A DNA stretch of 64,000 bases from JAGBWK01 sp964462445 (GCA_964462445.1 CAYWXG010000004.1:13414-77413); one strand, 5' to 3'; counted from the first letter of the stretch, positions 27,512 through 36,754 are shown. Numbers and translations: made by a program. Notes: a model not told the origin generated them from the letters alone.

Positions 27512-29839
27512 ATGAAGAAACAAATATTGACAGCGATGGCAGCGGTAGCGGTATCGATGGGCGTAACGGCACAAACGGCGCCGGCAATAGCTCCCGACGC
27601 AGCGTTGGAAGCGCAGGTGAAGAAAATAGTGTCGGGAATGACACTCGATGACAAAATTGGACAGATGTGTGAAGTGGAGATTGGAATGGTGTTGGCCGAC
27701 ACGCATGATGGAACTATAAAGACAGATGCCGCCAAACTTGAGACAATCTTCAATAAATATCGCGTCGGGTCGATACTGAATGTGCCGAGAGGCGCCGCTC
27801 AACCGCCGGCTGAGTGGAACAGCGTAATCAAAGATATACAGGATGCTTCGATGAAATATATCGGAGTTCCGGACATATATGGCGTGGACCAGAACCATGG
27901 CACAACTTACACACAGGGAGGCACGATGTTCCCTCAGGAGATAAATATGGCGGCAACGTTCAACCGCGCGCTTGTCAGAACCGGAGCGCAGGTGTGTGCC
28001 TATGAAAGTAGGGCGACATCAATACCATGGCTCTTTAATCCGGTGATGGACCTTGCTCGCATATCGACGTGGTCGCGTATTTGGGAAAGTTTCGGTGAGG
28101 ATCCCTACGTCAATGGCGCAATGGCTGTTGAGGTGGTAAAAGGTTATCAAGGGGAAGATCCCAACCATATCGGCAAAAACGGTACGGCGGCTTGTTTGAA
28201 GCATTTCATGGCTTACGGTAATCCGACATCGGGTCAGGACCGCACTCCGGCAACCATCAATCCGATGGATTTACGTGAGAAATATTTTATGCCCTACAAG
28301 ATGGCAATCCAGGCCGGAGCACTTTCGGTAATGGTGAATTCGGGGGTAGTCAACGGGGTGCCTTTCCATGCCCACAAGGCGTATCTGACAGGATGGCTCA
28401 AAGAGGAGTTGAACTGGGACGGTGTTATTGTGACAGACTGGGCTGATATTCACAATCTGTGGAAACGCGATAAGATTGCAGCGGACTACAAAGAGGCAAT
28501 ATTGCTATCGATAAATGCCGGTATAGATATGTCGATGGTTCCCTACGACGTAGAGTTCTGCACTCTGTTGAAAGAACTTGTTGAGGAGGGGAAAGTGTCG
28601 ATGGAGCGTATCGACGACGCAGCAAGCAGAGTAGTCAGAATGAAATTACGTCTGGGATTGTTTGAAAATCCGTCGAGCGATTTCGCCGATTATCCGAAAT
28701 TCGGAAGCAAAGACCATGCGGTCAAGGCACTCGAAGCAGCGATACAAAGCGAGATACTTCTGAAGAACGAAAACAATGTGTTGCCTTTGGCAAAGGGTAA
28801 AAAGATATTGCTTACCGGACCGAATGCCAATAGTATGCGTTGCTTGAACGGCGGATGGTCGTACACATGGCAGGGCTCAAACGATCCGATATTCCATGCG
28901 CAGTATAACACAATCTATGAGTCGCTTTGCAATAAGTATGGCGCGGAGAATGTGACACTCGTTCAAGGTATGGACTATGTTGAGGACTACGGACGTTGGC
29001 AAGAGGAGGTAAATGTGGATATTGAAAGCGCAGTAAAGGCGGCTACCGGGGTAGATGTAATCGTGGCATGTGTCGGTGAGAATTCATATTGCGAAACTCC
29101 CGGTAATATCAACGATTTGCGTCTGTCGGCCAATCAGACGGAGTTGGTCAAAGCGTTGGCAAAGACCGGCAAACCTATCGTTCTGGTGTTGAACGAGGGT
29201 AGAGCTCGCATCATCCGCGAGATAGAGCCGCTTGCTTCGGCAATAATTGATATAATGCTTCCCGGCAATTATGGTGGCGACGCGTTGGCGGAGTTGTTGG
29301 CCGGTGACAGCAATTTCAGTGCGAAATTGCCAATCACTTATCCGAAATGGAATAATTCTCTCGTGACTTACGACCATAAACCGTGCGAATCGGTACCGAC
29401 AATGGTTGGTGCTTACAATTATTCGGCGGATATCGATGTTCAGTGGCCGTTTGGTTATGGTATGAGTTATACAACCTACGCATATTCAAATCTGAAGGTT
29501 GACAAGGCTGAATTTACGGCCGACGACACGTTGACAGTCAGTGTAGATGTTACCAATACCGGCAAGGTTGACGGCATGGAGCCTGTGATACTTTATAGCG
29601 CAGACTTGGTGGCGTCGGTAACTCCAGATGTGGCACGTGTGAGAAATTTCGACAAGGTAGCGCTCAAAGCGGGAGAAACGAAGACCGTCAGCATGGAAAT
29701 CAAAGCGAAAGATTTGGCGTTTGTCAACAGCAATATGAAATGGACGCTCGAACAGGGTGATTTTGAATTCACAGTAGGAACTGAGAAGGTGAAGGCAAAA
29801 TGCACGGCAACAAAAGTTTGGGACGAGCCTAATTTGTAG
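27512..29839 (+). CDS. Glycoside hydrolase family 3 beta-glucosidase (second)
   Basis: 775 residues, signal peptide MKKQILTAMAAVAVSMGVTAQ. It belongs to a different GH3 branch from its neighbour: the GVDQNHGTTYTQGGTMFPQEINMAATF segment and the nucleophile D309 in GVIVTDWADIHNLW resemble plant- and marine-type exo-beta-glucan hydrolases. A C-terminal Fn3-like domain (DVTNTGKVDGMEPVILY) follows. Two GH3 branches side by side suggest cleavage of two linkages, for example beta-1,3 and beta-1,6 or beta-1,4, which is inference. Confidence 0.92.
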   Translation: MKKQILTAMAAVAVSMGVTAQTAPAIAPDAALEAQVKKIVSGMTLDDKIGQMCEVEIGMVLADTHDGTIKTDAAKLETIFNKYRVGSILNVPRGAAQPPAEWNSVIKDIQDASMKYIGVPDIYGVDQNHGTTYTQGGTMFPQEINMAATFNRALVRTGAQVCAYESRATSIPWLFNPVMDLARISTWSRIWESFGEDPYVNGAMAVEVVKGYQGEDPNHIGKNGTAACLKHFMAYGNPTSGQDRTPATINPMDLREKYFMPYKMAIQAGALSVMVNSGVVNGVPFHAHKAYLTGWLKEELNWDGVIVTDWADIHNLWKRDKIAADYKEAILLSINAGIDMSMVPYDVEFCTLLKELVEEGKVSMERIDDAASRVVRMKLRLGLFENPSSDFADYPKFGSKDHAVKALEAAIQSEILLKNENNVLPLAKGKKILLTGPNANSMRCLNGGWSYTWQGSNDPIFHAQYNTIYESLCNKYGAENVTLVQGMDYVEDYGRWQEEVNVDIESAVKAATGVDVIVACVGENSYCETPGNINDLRLSANQTELVKALAKTGKPIVLVLNEGRARIIREIEPLASAIIDIMLPGNYGGDALAELLAGDSNFSAKLPITYPKWNNSLVTYDHKPCESVPTMVGAYNYSADIDVQWPFGYGMSYTTYAYSNLKVDKAEFTADDTLTVSVDVTNTGKVDGMEPVILYSADLVASVTPDVARVRNFDKVALKAGETKTVSMEIKAKDLAFVNSNMKWTLEQGDFEFTVGTEKVKAKCTATKVWDEPNL

Positions 29840-29900
29840 TAGGACAATGGTATTATGACTTATATGTTTCATAATAATTTTTAGTGTGTGTTTTTTTGAT

Positions 29901-29934
29901 GAGTGGTGATAGTGATATTACCACTCTTTTTTTT
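29901..29934 (+). terminator. Terminator of the beta-glucan locus
   Basis: GAGTGGT (29901-29907) pairs with ACCACTC (29920-29926) and is followed by eight T residues. It closes the GH5-GH3-GH3 transcript. Confidence 0.85.
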
Positions 29935-29989
29935 ACGCGGTTAACTTTTGTTTTGAGGGGTGGGTAGGGATTGTGCCCACGCTTGGAGT

Positions 29990-29997
29990 TATCTTTG
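29990..29997 (+). promoter_or_regulatory. -7 element for recA
   Basis: TATCTTTG matches TAnnTTTG and predicts a leader of about 37 nt before the recA ATG at 30041. I see no obvious SOS operator. Confidence 0.5.
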
Positions 29998-30040
29998 CAG
30001 TGTAAACATAAAAATTAATCTCCACTAAATATTGAAAACC

Positions 30041-31219
30041 ATGGCAAAAGAAGTGAAAAAGAAAGCAACAATATCAGCAACCGAAGGAAATAAAGATGCA
30101 AAACTAAATGCATTGAAAGCTGCAATGAGTAAAATCGAGAAGGACTATGGTCGTGGCGCAATAATGCGCATGGGTGATAACTCGGTGGAACAGGTTGAGG
30201 TGATACCAACCGGTTCGATAGGGCTTAACTATGCGTTGGGTGTAGGGGGATTTCCCAAGGGTAGAATAATTGAGATATATGGACCGGAATCGTCGGGAAA
30301 GACCACGCTGGCTATTCATGCGATTGCTCAAGTGCAAAATCAAGGGGGTATCGCAGCTATAATAGATGCCGAGCACGCGTTTGACCGATTTTATGCTGAG
30401 AAATTGGGTGTAGATGTCAATGAATTGCTTTTGGCGCAGCCCGATAACGGGGAGCAGGCATTGGAAATCGTTGAGCAGTTGGTGCGTTCGGCGGCTGTCG
30501 ATTTGATAGTGGTAGACTCGGTTGCAGCGTTGACTCCGAAAAGTGAGATAGAAGGGGAGATGGGTGACCGCAACATGGGATTACAGGCGCGATTGATGTC
30601 GCAGGCAATGCGAAAACTGACCGGTGCGATTTCCCGCACAAATACTACTTGTATATTTATCAATCAGTTGCGTGCAAATATTGGCGCGATGTTTGCACCG
30701 ACTGAGGTGACAACCGGAGGGAATGCGTTGAAATTTTATTCGTCGGTGAGGGTTGAAATACGTCCCGGCACAGCGTTGAAAGAAGGGGAAACGGTGTTTG
30801 GTCGACACGCAAAAGTCAAAGTAGTGAAAAACAAGGTGGCGCCTCCATTCAAGCGTTGCGAATTCGACATCATGTTTGGCGAAGGGATATCAAAATCCTA
30901 TGAAATATTGGACCTTGGAGTTGAGTATAATATCATACAAAAATCGGGTTCATGGTTCCGTTATGGAGGTGGCAATTTGGCACAGGGGCGCGATGCCGCA
31001 AAGCGTGTAATCGATGATAATCCGGAGTTGGCGGCAGAACTTGAGGAGCAAATCATGGCAGCACTTTATGCCGCAGAGCAGGCGAGTGGAGCTAAAGGAA
31101 AGAAAGAGAAAGGCGCGACAACCCCAACTGACGAAGCTAAGGCATCGGAGAATGACGAGCTGGATGAATTGCTTGATGATGCAGATCTCGCCGAAATCGT
31201 CCTTGAGGAAGATTTCTAA
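30041..31219 (+). CDS. recA: Recombinase RecA
   Basis: 392 residues from ATG 30041 (MAKEVKKKATIS); an upstream in-frame TTG at 30032 is less likely. RecA forms filaments on single-stranded DNA, pairs homologous strands and triggers LexA self-cleavage. The Walker A motif GPESSGKTT is at residues 81-89, with IAAIIDAEHAFD, LIVVDSVAALTP and the DNA-binding loop region GDRNMGLQARLMSQAMRKLTG following. The C-terminus has a long Lys- then Asp/Glu-rich tail (DELDELLDDADLAEIVLEEDF), about 40 residues beyond E. coli RecA. Confidence 0.98.
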   Translation: MAKEVKKKATISATEGNKDAKLNALKAAMSKIEKDYGRGAIMRMGDNSVEQVEVIPTGSIGLNYALGVGGFPKGRIIEIYGPESSGKTTLAIHAIAQVQNQGGIAAIIDAEHAFDRFYAEKLGVDVNELLLAQPDNGEQALEIVEQLVRSAAVDLIVVDSVAALTPKSEIEGEMGDRNMGLQARLMSQAMRKLTGAISRTNTTCIFINQLRANIGAMFAPTEVTTGGNALKFYSSVRVEIRPGTALKEGETVFGRHAKVKVVKNKVAPPFKRCEFDIMFGEGISKSYEILDLGVEYNIIQKSGSWFRYGGGNLAQGRDAAKRVIDDNPELAAELEEQIMAALYAAEQASGAKGKKEKGATTPTDEAKASENDELDELLDDADLAEIVLEEDF

Positions 31220-31369
31220 GAGGGAAAGAAAGGGGCTGGCATCAATGTCGGAGAGAGGTATGGTAAAAAGCAATAATGGCGATAAGAGTTGAGGCTGGAC
31301 CTCGTGAAAATTCGTTAATCAGAGAATCCCAATTTGACATAGTAAAAGAGCCCCTTACAAAAAAGACGT

Positions 31370-31409
31370 AAAAATGCTGGGAAAGTTGCCTTCTCCCCAG
31401 CATTTTTTT
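31370..31409. terminator. Bidirectional terminator between recA and convergent lipoprotein
   Basis: AAAAATGCTGGG (31370-31381) pairs with CCCAGCATTTTT (31396-31407), with T-runs on both strands. It can serve recA (plus) and the convergent gene ending at 31425 (minus). Confidence 0.85.
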
Positions 31410-31424
31410 ATACAGAGTATTTTT

Positions 31425-33302
31425 TTAGAGATCGACTAGCAAGGATGCAATATCACCTCTAGGTTCAACGACATAATCAATTGTTTTATTTTTGGGGTCC
31501 ATATTTAGTCTATATACAACAAAGTAAACTACACCCGTTTCAATTGAAGTAAGGGTCAATACTGGATAAGATCCGCCATCCATATATCCAGGTGATGAGG
31601 AGTACCCTCCATCGAATTTATCCCAATAAAAACCACTTTCACCCCCCGATATATATTTTGTAGCCGAATAAATAATTCCAGAGTGCAATCCAGACCATCT
31701 TATTTTTGCTTTATATTCTGCTTCTGGTACATTGTATCGTACATATATTGTGAAATTAGATATATTTGACGTATTCTCTAAACTTCCCCAATATTTAATA
31801 GGAATAGAAATAGAAGATGTTAGATTATTTTGTCCCATAGTGGATATTTCAACTTCACTATCATCATAGTATATCACTTTTGAATCTTCAATATGATAAG
31901 CCTTAACATAGTATGTTGTACCTGGTTGCAATTCATCAAGCATCCATTCGGTTGTGTTATAATCGGCTTCTTTAGTCGAATTGTCCGAAATCTTTGGATT
32001 AGGAGCAGTACCGTAACACAATCCATAATTTTTTTGCCTCGAAGAAGGAACTTTAACATTTACAAATAATTGATACATTCCAATTTTAGATGCAGCAATT
32101 TCTATACCGGAAGGAACTGCACCTGTTGTGGAAAATGAGCATTGGCTACCATAAGAAACCTTTCCATCTACTTTTGCGTAAAGACGTACATAATACTTTG
32201 TCCCTTTTTCCAAATTAGTCAATGAAACATTTATTGTATTCGTCTCTGCACTTTTTACCATGCTATTAATCGTTGGATTTTCAGATGTTGAATAGCACAC
32301 CCCACGTTCTTGAACAGAACCTCCATTGATATTTATGGACCCTTTCACCGTAACAGAGGTGTCGGTAATATCCTCTATCGTAGGCTCTGAAATAGTAATT
32401 TTAGGCGTTTCGGGAGTTTCTGGAAAATCCTTGTCAGTGGATTGGTAAGTTTCTGATTTCGATGATGCAACACTATTTCCAGAGGAGATACTAATGATTT
32501 TTAACTCAGTTTGAGTCAAAGATTCCACTTTATAATCACCTATATTTGATAGCGATATTTGCTTTTTTGTTTTGTCTAATTGATATGTTCCATTCATCGA
32601 TGTCGGCTCTTCACCAGGAAATACAATGGCACGTTTGTATTCCCCCTTGTTGTCAAAACACAAATACAAATCATAGTTAGATTGCTTACTAATCCACGTA
32701 GTCGAAGTCAAATATTCCCAATTTAAAGCTTGAGAATTGGGATTGTCGTTATCTTTTACCTCGTTAGCTAATTCCTCAATTGATTTATAACTATCATACA
32801 CAAACGCCCCTTTTACCGTCATCCAATCATCGGTTGATTCGAAATGCGTCAACTTACCTTCGTATGTACCATAATTGGGCGATTTGAAAGTTAATTCCAG
32901 CTCATAATAAAAATTTTGAGCAAACCCTATTATGCCTAAAAGATCATAGTGGAACATACACGAAACATCGGCAGTATTTTTATCAGTTTTCTCATAGTAG
33001 AATGATGGCGAGCCAATGACCGTATATTCTATTGGCTCCACATAAATCTTAGCTTTCATAGGATCTGTAGCAGCTATAACTCTATATTTAAGATCATATT
33101 CACCATCTTCAATCCCATAAAACCTAAATTCTTTTCCCGCGACATTATCAGGAGCAAATTCAGCGTTTTGTGATCCACCAGAACTAGAGGAATCTCCATT
33201 CAGATTTGGATCTAAATCCGGGTCGGAAGAGCAAGAAACAGATAGCATTGCAGTCAAAGCGATAGATAAACATTGACTTATGATATTTTTTATTTTGTTC
33301 AT
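31425..33302 (-). CDS. Large lipoprotein with fibronectin-III-like repeats
   Basis: 625 residues, lipidated at Cys24 (SVSCSSD) with an Asp/Asn/Ser/Gly-rich tether. Residues about 50-300 form a beta-rich lipocalin-like part (DWMTVKGAFVYD; NYDLYLCFDNKGEYKRAI). Residues about 310-395 and 400-490 look like Fn3-type repeats of the kind common in Bacteroides (DTSVTVKGSININGGSVQERGVCYSTSENPTI; GTKYYVRLYAK). A distinct C-terminal beta domain follows. No enzyme motif is visible. It is probably a surface or outer-membrane-anchored protein of unknown function, and it is more AT-rich than its neighbours. Confidence 0.7.
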   Translation of the reverse strand: MNKIKNIISQCLSIALTAMLSVSCSSDPDLDPNLNGDSSSSGGSQNAEFAPDNVAGKEFRFYGIEDGEYDLKYRVIAATDPMKAKIYVEPIEYTVIGSPSFYYEKTDKNTADVSCMFHYDLLGIIGFAQNFYYELELTFKSPNYGTYEGKLTHFESTDDWMTVKGAFVYDSYKSIEELANEVKDNDNPNSQALNWEYLTSTTWISKQSNYDLYLCFDNKGEYKRAIVFPGEEPTSMNGTYQLDKTKKQISLSNIGDYKVESLTQTELKIISISSGNSVASSKSETYQSTDKDFPETPETPKITISEPTIEDITDTSVTVKGSININGGSVQERGVCYSTSENPTINSMVKSAETNTINVSLTNLEKGTKYYVRLYAKVDGKVSYGSQCSFSTTGAVPSGIEIAASKIGMYQLFVNVKVPSSRQKNYGLCYGTAPNPKISDNSTKEADYNTTEWMLDELQPGTTYYVKAYHIEDSKVIYYDDSEVEISTMGQNNLTSSISIPIKYWGSLENTSNISNFTIYVRYNVPEAEYKAKIRWSGLHSGIIYSATKYISGGESGFYWDKFDGGYSSSPGYMDGGSYPVLTLTSIETGVVYFVVYRLNMDPKNKTIDYVVEPRGDIASLLVDL

Positions 33303-33484
33303 AATAAAACTTATTTGATAGTTATAAATCTTAGAAGGCTGAAATTTGATTGCCTATTCTGCAATATGATGAATATGGCTTGTGGTAATGATTGTCATAA
33401 CTTCCGCACACATCACAAGCCATATTTCTATAATCAAACGCTGTTACACCAGCGTCATTAATAAATTATAAAATCTAATTGCTG
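33303..33484 (-). other. Spacer with a long hairpin between two lipoprotein genes
   Basis: AATATGGCTTGTG (33372-33384) is the exact complement of CACAAGCCATATT (33414-33426), and inner bases (GTAATG/CATAAC) extend the rod. A smaller CGCTG/CAGCG hairpin lies close to 33440-33456. There is no T-run, so it may be an mRNA processing or attenuation element after the LysM gene and not a classical terminator. Confidence 0.5.
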
Positions 33485-34126
33485 TTATTCTTCTAAATAT
33501 ACCTTAAGTTTATCTCCTTCAGAAACGACGGAACTACTTAATTTATTCCATTTAATCAAATCATTCACTTTAACACCATATTCTTTTGCTATACTTGATA
33601 GCGTTTCTCCTTTTTTTACTTGGTGGAAAAATAATATTGATGCGGTTTCCTCATTTTGTGATTGAGTATTGATTATATGGGTTGGAGTATTTGCATTATC
33701 ATTAGATTGATAATAATTAGTCCTTTGATCCCCATTATTATGAGAATTAACATTATTGTTATAATTATTGGAATCATCTATATACAATGGAGTACCTTCA
33801 ACGATGTAGGAACTTTGGCCATATAAAATAGCATCCCAAAAACTACTCTTAACAACACCATCTGCAAGCCCTACGCATCCGGGATGTTGATGTATTGCTT
33901 TATCAATTGCTTCTTTCATGTTTGGAGAACCAATAGGGAGAAATAAGATTATATGAGATTTGTCAACGCCCTTTACTCGAGTATCAGCTTTCTTGATTTT
34001 AGTTGATTCAATGCCTAATGGCACATTTTTAGTTGAAATTACAGTAAAATCGGTGAGTCTGTGAGTACAACTGCCGAGAATTAATACGACAGAGGCTAAA
34101 GCGGAAAGTGATAATGCTTTTTTCAT
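33485..34126 (-). CDS. Lipoprotein with TRL-like N-terminal region and C-terminal LysM domain
   Basis: 213 residues, lipidated at Cys20 (ILGSCTHRL). Residues about 21-115 (VISTKNVPLGIES ... HPGCVGLADGVVKSSFWDAILYGQSSYIVEGTPLY) resemble the TRL-like/DUF6567 lipoproteins seen in proteobacteria and Bacteroidetes. An Asn-rich linker (about 118-150) leads to a LysM module at about 167-212 (HQVKKGETLSSIAKEYGVKVNDLIKWN), which binds peptidoglycan. It may anchor the outer membrane to the wall. The TRL assignment is tentative; the LysM one is firm. Confidence 0.75.
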   Translation of the reverse strand: MKKALSLSALASVVLILGSCTHRLTDFTVISTKNVPLGIESTKIKKADTRVKGVDKSHIILFLPIGSPNMKEAIDKAIHQHPGCVGLADGVVKSSFWDAILYGQSSYIVEGTPLYIDDSNNYNNNVNSHNNGDQRTNYYQSNDNANTPTHIINTQSQNEETASILFFHQVKKGETLSSIAKEYGVKVNDLIKWNKLSSSVVSEGDKLKVYLEE

Positions 34127-34169
34127 GACATTAATAGTTTTTGTAATAATCGAATAAAATTTGAATAAG

Positions 34170-34177
34170 CAAAGTTA
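34170..34177 (-). promoter_or_regulatory. -7 element for the LysM lipoprotein gene
   Basis: CAAAGTTA on the plus strand is TAACTTTG on the minus strand. It lies about 45 nt upstream of the start at 34126. Confidence 0.45.
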
Positions 34178-34248
34178 TAGATATTAACACTCCATATCAT
34201 GTGGGTGTCCGTAACTTATATTTACTAATGCGTATAATATTTTTACGC

Positions 34249-34467
34249 TTACTTATTTTCACAACAAGCAAAAGCGTCGGTATAGTACTTAAAAAAATCG
34301 TGATTCAAGGCTTGCGATATGTGTAGCAGTAACTCGGTGTTAATTGAATGAGAAGAAAATATGTGATACACATTTGGGCGAGCGCAATTAATTTTTCGCG
34401 CTAACCATGCCGGAGTTCGCTCCTGCCGTTCAAGTTCTTCTTTGATTAACTGACCAATGTGTATCAT
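34249..34467 (-). CDS. Small Cro/XRE-like HTH protein
   Basis: 72 residues from ATG 34467 (MIHIGQLIKEELERQ); an upstream ATG at 34500 would add 11 residues that lie next to the hairpin. The segment RTPAWLARKINCARPNVYHIF reads as a helix-turn-helix (helix 2 LARKI, recognition helix RPNVYHIF), followed by a helix SINTELLLHISQALNHDFFKYY. Such short regulators are common in Bacteroidetes. Its mRNA would carry the ~120-nt hairpin at 34498-34618 directly before the start, so autoregulation at RNA level is possible but not shown. Confidence 0.7.
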   Translation of the reverse strand: MIHIGQLIKEELERQERTPAWLARKINCARPNVYHIFSSHSINTELLLHISQALNHDFFKYYTDAFACCENK

Positions 34468-34497
34468 AAAAAAGTGGAACTGCTGTTTGCGTATCTT

Positions 34498-34618
34498 CAA
34501 CTAAGGTACCGCCAAGCACCTCGAACACAGATAAGCAAAAAGCAGTTCACACCTACGCGGGTATGAACTCCTGGATTCTGCTTATTCTCGTGTTCTGAAA
34601 GTTGGCGGTTTTTAGTTG
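34498..34618 (-). ncRNA. Long nested hairpin, structured leader or small RNA
   Basis: Five nested complementary blocks fold this 121-nt segment into one rod: CAACTAA/TTAGTTG (34498-34504 with 34612-34618), CCGCCAA/TTGGCGG, GAACAC/GTGTTC, ATAAGCA/TGCTTAT and AGTTCA/TGAACT around a short loop. A TATGTTTG -7 element on the minus strand at 34702-34709 would transcribe it as the leader of the HTH gene. On the plus strand the last stem is followed by TTTTT. Whether it is a leader, a stand-alone 6S-like RNA or a small mobile palindrome is open. Confidence 0.5.
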
Positions 34619-34955
34619 AGAGAATAAGAGCCAAAAGCCCTAATGATTATATGTTATTTTCTAATATGTTTAGTCTATACTTTCTTTTTTTAATTCTGAT
34701 ACAAACATAATCATTTTTTTGTGATTTTTCTGCTTATTGGTCAAAAATAGTATATAAAAGTGCTATAATTGGTTGATTTTCTTGATTTTGCACTATTTGT
34801 ATTAGAAATGGCTAAAAAGTTTGTCCAAAATGTGGGCAAAAGAGGTTGAAGCGCAGATAATGTCGTTGTTGATGGAATCGGATGGTTCGAACAAAATAAA
34901 GCGAGGGAACTGCCTCGCTTTTTCGCTTTTACATAAACAAGAAATTATTATTGTA
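34619..34955. other. AT-rich spacer with HTH promoter and tdk terminator
   Basis: There is no gene here. It contains the minus-strand -7 element TATGTTTG (34702-34709) and a hairpin AAAGCGAGG/CCTCGCTTT (34898-34906 with 34913-34921) with T/A runs on both sides. The hairpin likely terminates tdk transcription (minus). Confidence 0.55.
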
Positions 34956-35579
34956 TTATATGAACGGAAGGGTATTGCGTGATGATTGCTCGATGCGCTT
35001 GTTGCGCCAACATTTGCGGCATACGGCAATGTAGCGGTCGTCGCCACCGATTTCAACTTGGTCCCCCTCTTCAACGAAATCGCCGTTGGCGTCGATACGT
35101 GCGTTTATGATTGTCTTGTGACCGCAAGTACAAGTAGATTTGATTTCGTCGATTGTGTCGGCAATTTCAAACAGCCGACGCGAACCTTCGAAGAGGTGGG
35201 ATTGGAAGTCGGTGCGCAATCCGTAGCAGATTACGTTTGAGCCAAAGTCGTCGACAATACGTGAAAGTTGGTCAACTTGTTCGGCAGTTAAGAATTGCGC
35301 TTCATCTATTAAGAACCAATCAATCACGGTCATAGTTTTTTCAAACATATCGTGAGCGAAGGCGTAAAGGTCGGTGTCGTGGTATATCCATTGGCATTTG
35401 CGTTGAATCCCGATGCGCGATTTGATGACATTATCTTTTTCGCGAGTATCGATTACGGGCTTCATGCAAATGTAGCTCATGTTGCGTTCCTCGAAGTTGT
35501 AGGCTGTGGTCAGAAGCAAGGCCGTTTTCGCCGAGCCCATAGTGCCATATCTGAAATATAGTTTCCCTTTGCGATTCAT
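34956..35579 (-). CDS. tdk: Thymidine kinase (type II)
   Basis: 207 residues. It phosphorylates thymidine with ATP for nucleotide salvage in the cytoplasm. The P-loop GTMGSAKT (12-19), the LIDEAQF catalytic/Mg motif and the two zinc-binding pairs (CTCGHK and CRKCW) identify the tetrameric type II enzyme. The start MNRKGKLYFRYGTMGS leaves only 11 residues before the P-loop, as usual. The promoter (35617-35648) predicts a ~31-nt leader. Confidence 0.96.
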   Translation of the reverse strand: MNRKGKLYFRYGTMGSAKTALLLTTAYNFEERNMSYICMKPVIDTREKDNVIKSRIGIQRKCQWIYHDTDLYAFAHDMFEKTMTVIDWFLIDEAQFLTAEQVDQLSRIVDDFGSNVICYGLRTDFQSHLFEGSRRLFEIADTIDEIKSTCTCGHKTIINARIDANGDFVEEGDQVEIGGDDRYIAVCRKCWRNKRIEQSSRNTLPFI

Positions 35580-35616
35580 GGTAGGATGTGAATGATTGGT
35601 AATGAAAAATTTTAGT

Positions 35617-35648
35617 CAAAGATAAGGCTTTTCGTTACTAAGAGCAAA
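35617..35648 (-). promoter_or_regulatory. Promoter for tdk
   Basis: On the minus strand TTTG (35645-35648) and TATCTTTG (35617-35624) are separated by 20 nt, a full match to the Bacteroidetes -33/-7 promoter. Confidence 0.7.
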
Positions 35649-35718
35649 TAAAATGAACAAAAGATTTTAACAAGAAGCAACGAAAGCGCTTGGTAGGGGA
35701 GATGGCAAGTAGGTGTAA

Positions 35719-36477
35719 TTATTTGACGTAGAAGCATTGAACTTTGCCCACGGGGAGCTTCCCTTCGAGTTTGAGGGGAATGTGGTTGGTGTCGGTGGAA
35801 ATCCATGCCCACATGTCGTCGGATGTTTTTTTGCCCCCTTCGCCGGTGAAAGTAAATGATATTTTGTAAGCCGGGAAAATTTCGTCGTTAATTTCAACGG
35901 AGTCGGTGCCGAGGTAGGTGATGGCAAGCGCTTCTTTTCGTTTGCCGGAAAAAACGGTGAGGTCCTTCTTGTCGCCGATGTTCATGGTGGAGTAGTCGAT
36001 GGAGCGCATATAATAGAAGGCACTGAGCATGTCGAGGGTCAAGCCGTCGGCTTCAAGAGTGATTTCGGATTTGGTGATAGGTTTTTTCTTCGATTTCTGT
36101 TTCCATCGTTGACAATTGGCGGTGACGTGCCCTCCAATGCGATTATAAGTTATTAAATCACGTTTGTATTCGCCACCCTCATGAGTAATTTTTTCGTAAT
36201 ATGCAGGCTCCATAGTGAAGATGTTCATGGAGCCGAGAAGGGTGTCGCGCACGGTGTAGAATGCATCGGCCCATTTTTCGGTGCGGGCGGTGAGCTGTGC
36301 CTTGATGGTTTGTGCATCGGTGCGCTGAGTCGAAAGATTTACTCTGCCGGCCTGTTTGTTGACAAGTCCCCATTTGTACATTACGCGATAGTTTATCGAC
36401 TCGCCGTCATTGACTTGGGCGTTGACTCCGAAGGTCGCGGAAAGAGCTATTATGAGTATATAGATTATTTTCTTCAT
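35719..36477 (-). CDS. DUF3108 periplasmic protein
   Basis: 252 residues. A cleavable signal peptide (MKKIIYILIIALSATFGVNA) is followed by the DUF3108 beta-barrel-like domain: GESINYRVMYKWGLVNKQAGRVNL, then YYEKITHEGGEYKRDLITYN and LDMLSAFYYMRSIDYS, ending with AWISTDTNHIPLKLEGKLPVGKVQCFY. The family has no proven function but is predicted to be an envelope protein. It sits alone between tdk and tRNA-Ser. Confidence 0.88.
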   Translation of the reverse strand: MKKIIYILIIALSATFGVNAQVNDGESINYRVMYKWGLVNKQAGRVNLSTQRTDAQTIKAQLTARTEKWADAFYTVRDTLLGSMNIFTMEPAYYEKITHEGGEYKRDLITYNRIGGHVTANCQRWKQKSKKKPITKSEITLEADGLTLDMLSAFYYMRSIDYSTMNIGDKKDLTVFSGKRKEALAITYLGTDSVEINDEIFPAYKISFTFTGEGGKKTSDDMWAWISTDTNHIPLKLEGKLPVGKVQCFYVK

Positions 36478-36722
36478 ATAACTATGACTATCAATTTGGT
36501 GAAAAGTTCGATTTAAAGGTAGTGTTTTTTTTTAGAACATAAAAACGCGGACATTCTGCGAGTGCAATTATAAATCGTAATTCTTGGATTCCTTAAAATA
36601 GGATGATGAGATAAATGGTTGTAAGGCAATTTATTAATAGGGCGATTGCTGAATTTTGGATTTGTGTTGTGGGTTTTAAATAATGATGTTAAAAAGATTT
36701 TTGAAAAATAAATGGGCTAAAA

Positions 36723-36754
36723 TTTGGTGGATTGAAAATTAAATCATAACTTTG
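36723..36754 (+). promoter_or_regulatory. Promoter for tRNA-Ser
   Basis: TTTG (36723-36726) and TAACTTTG (36747-36754) are 20 nt apart. Transcription would start near 36761, about 70 nt before the mature tRNA. Confidence 0.7.
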
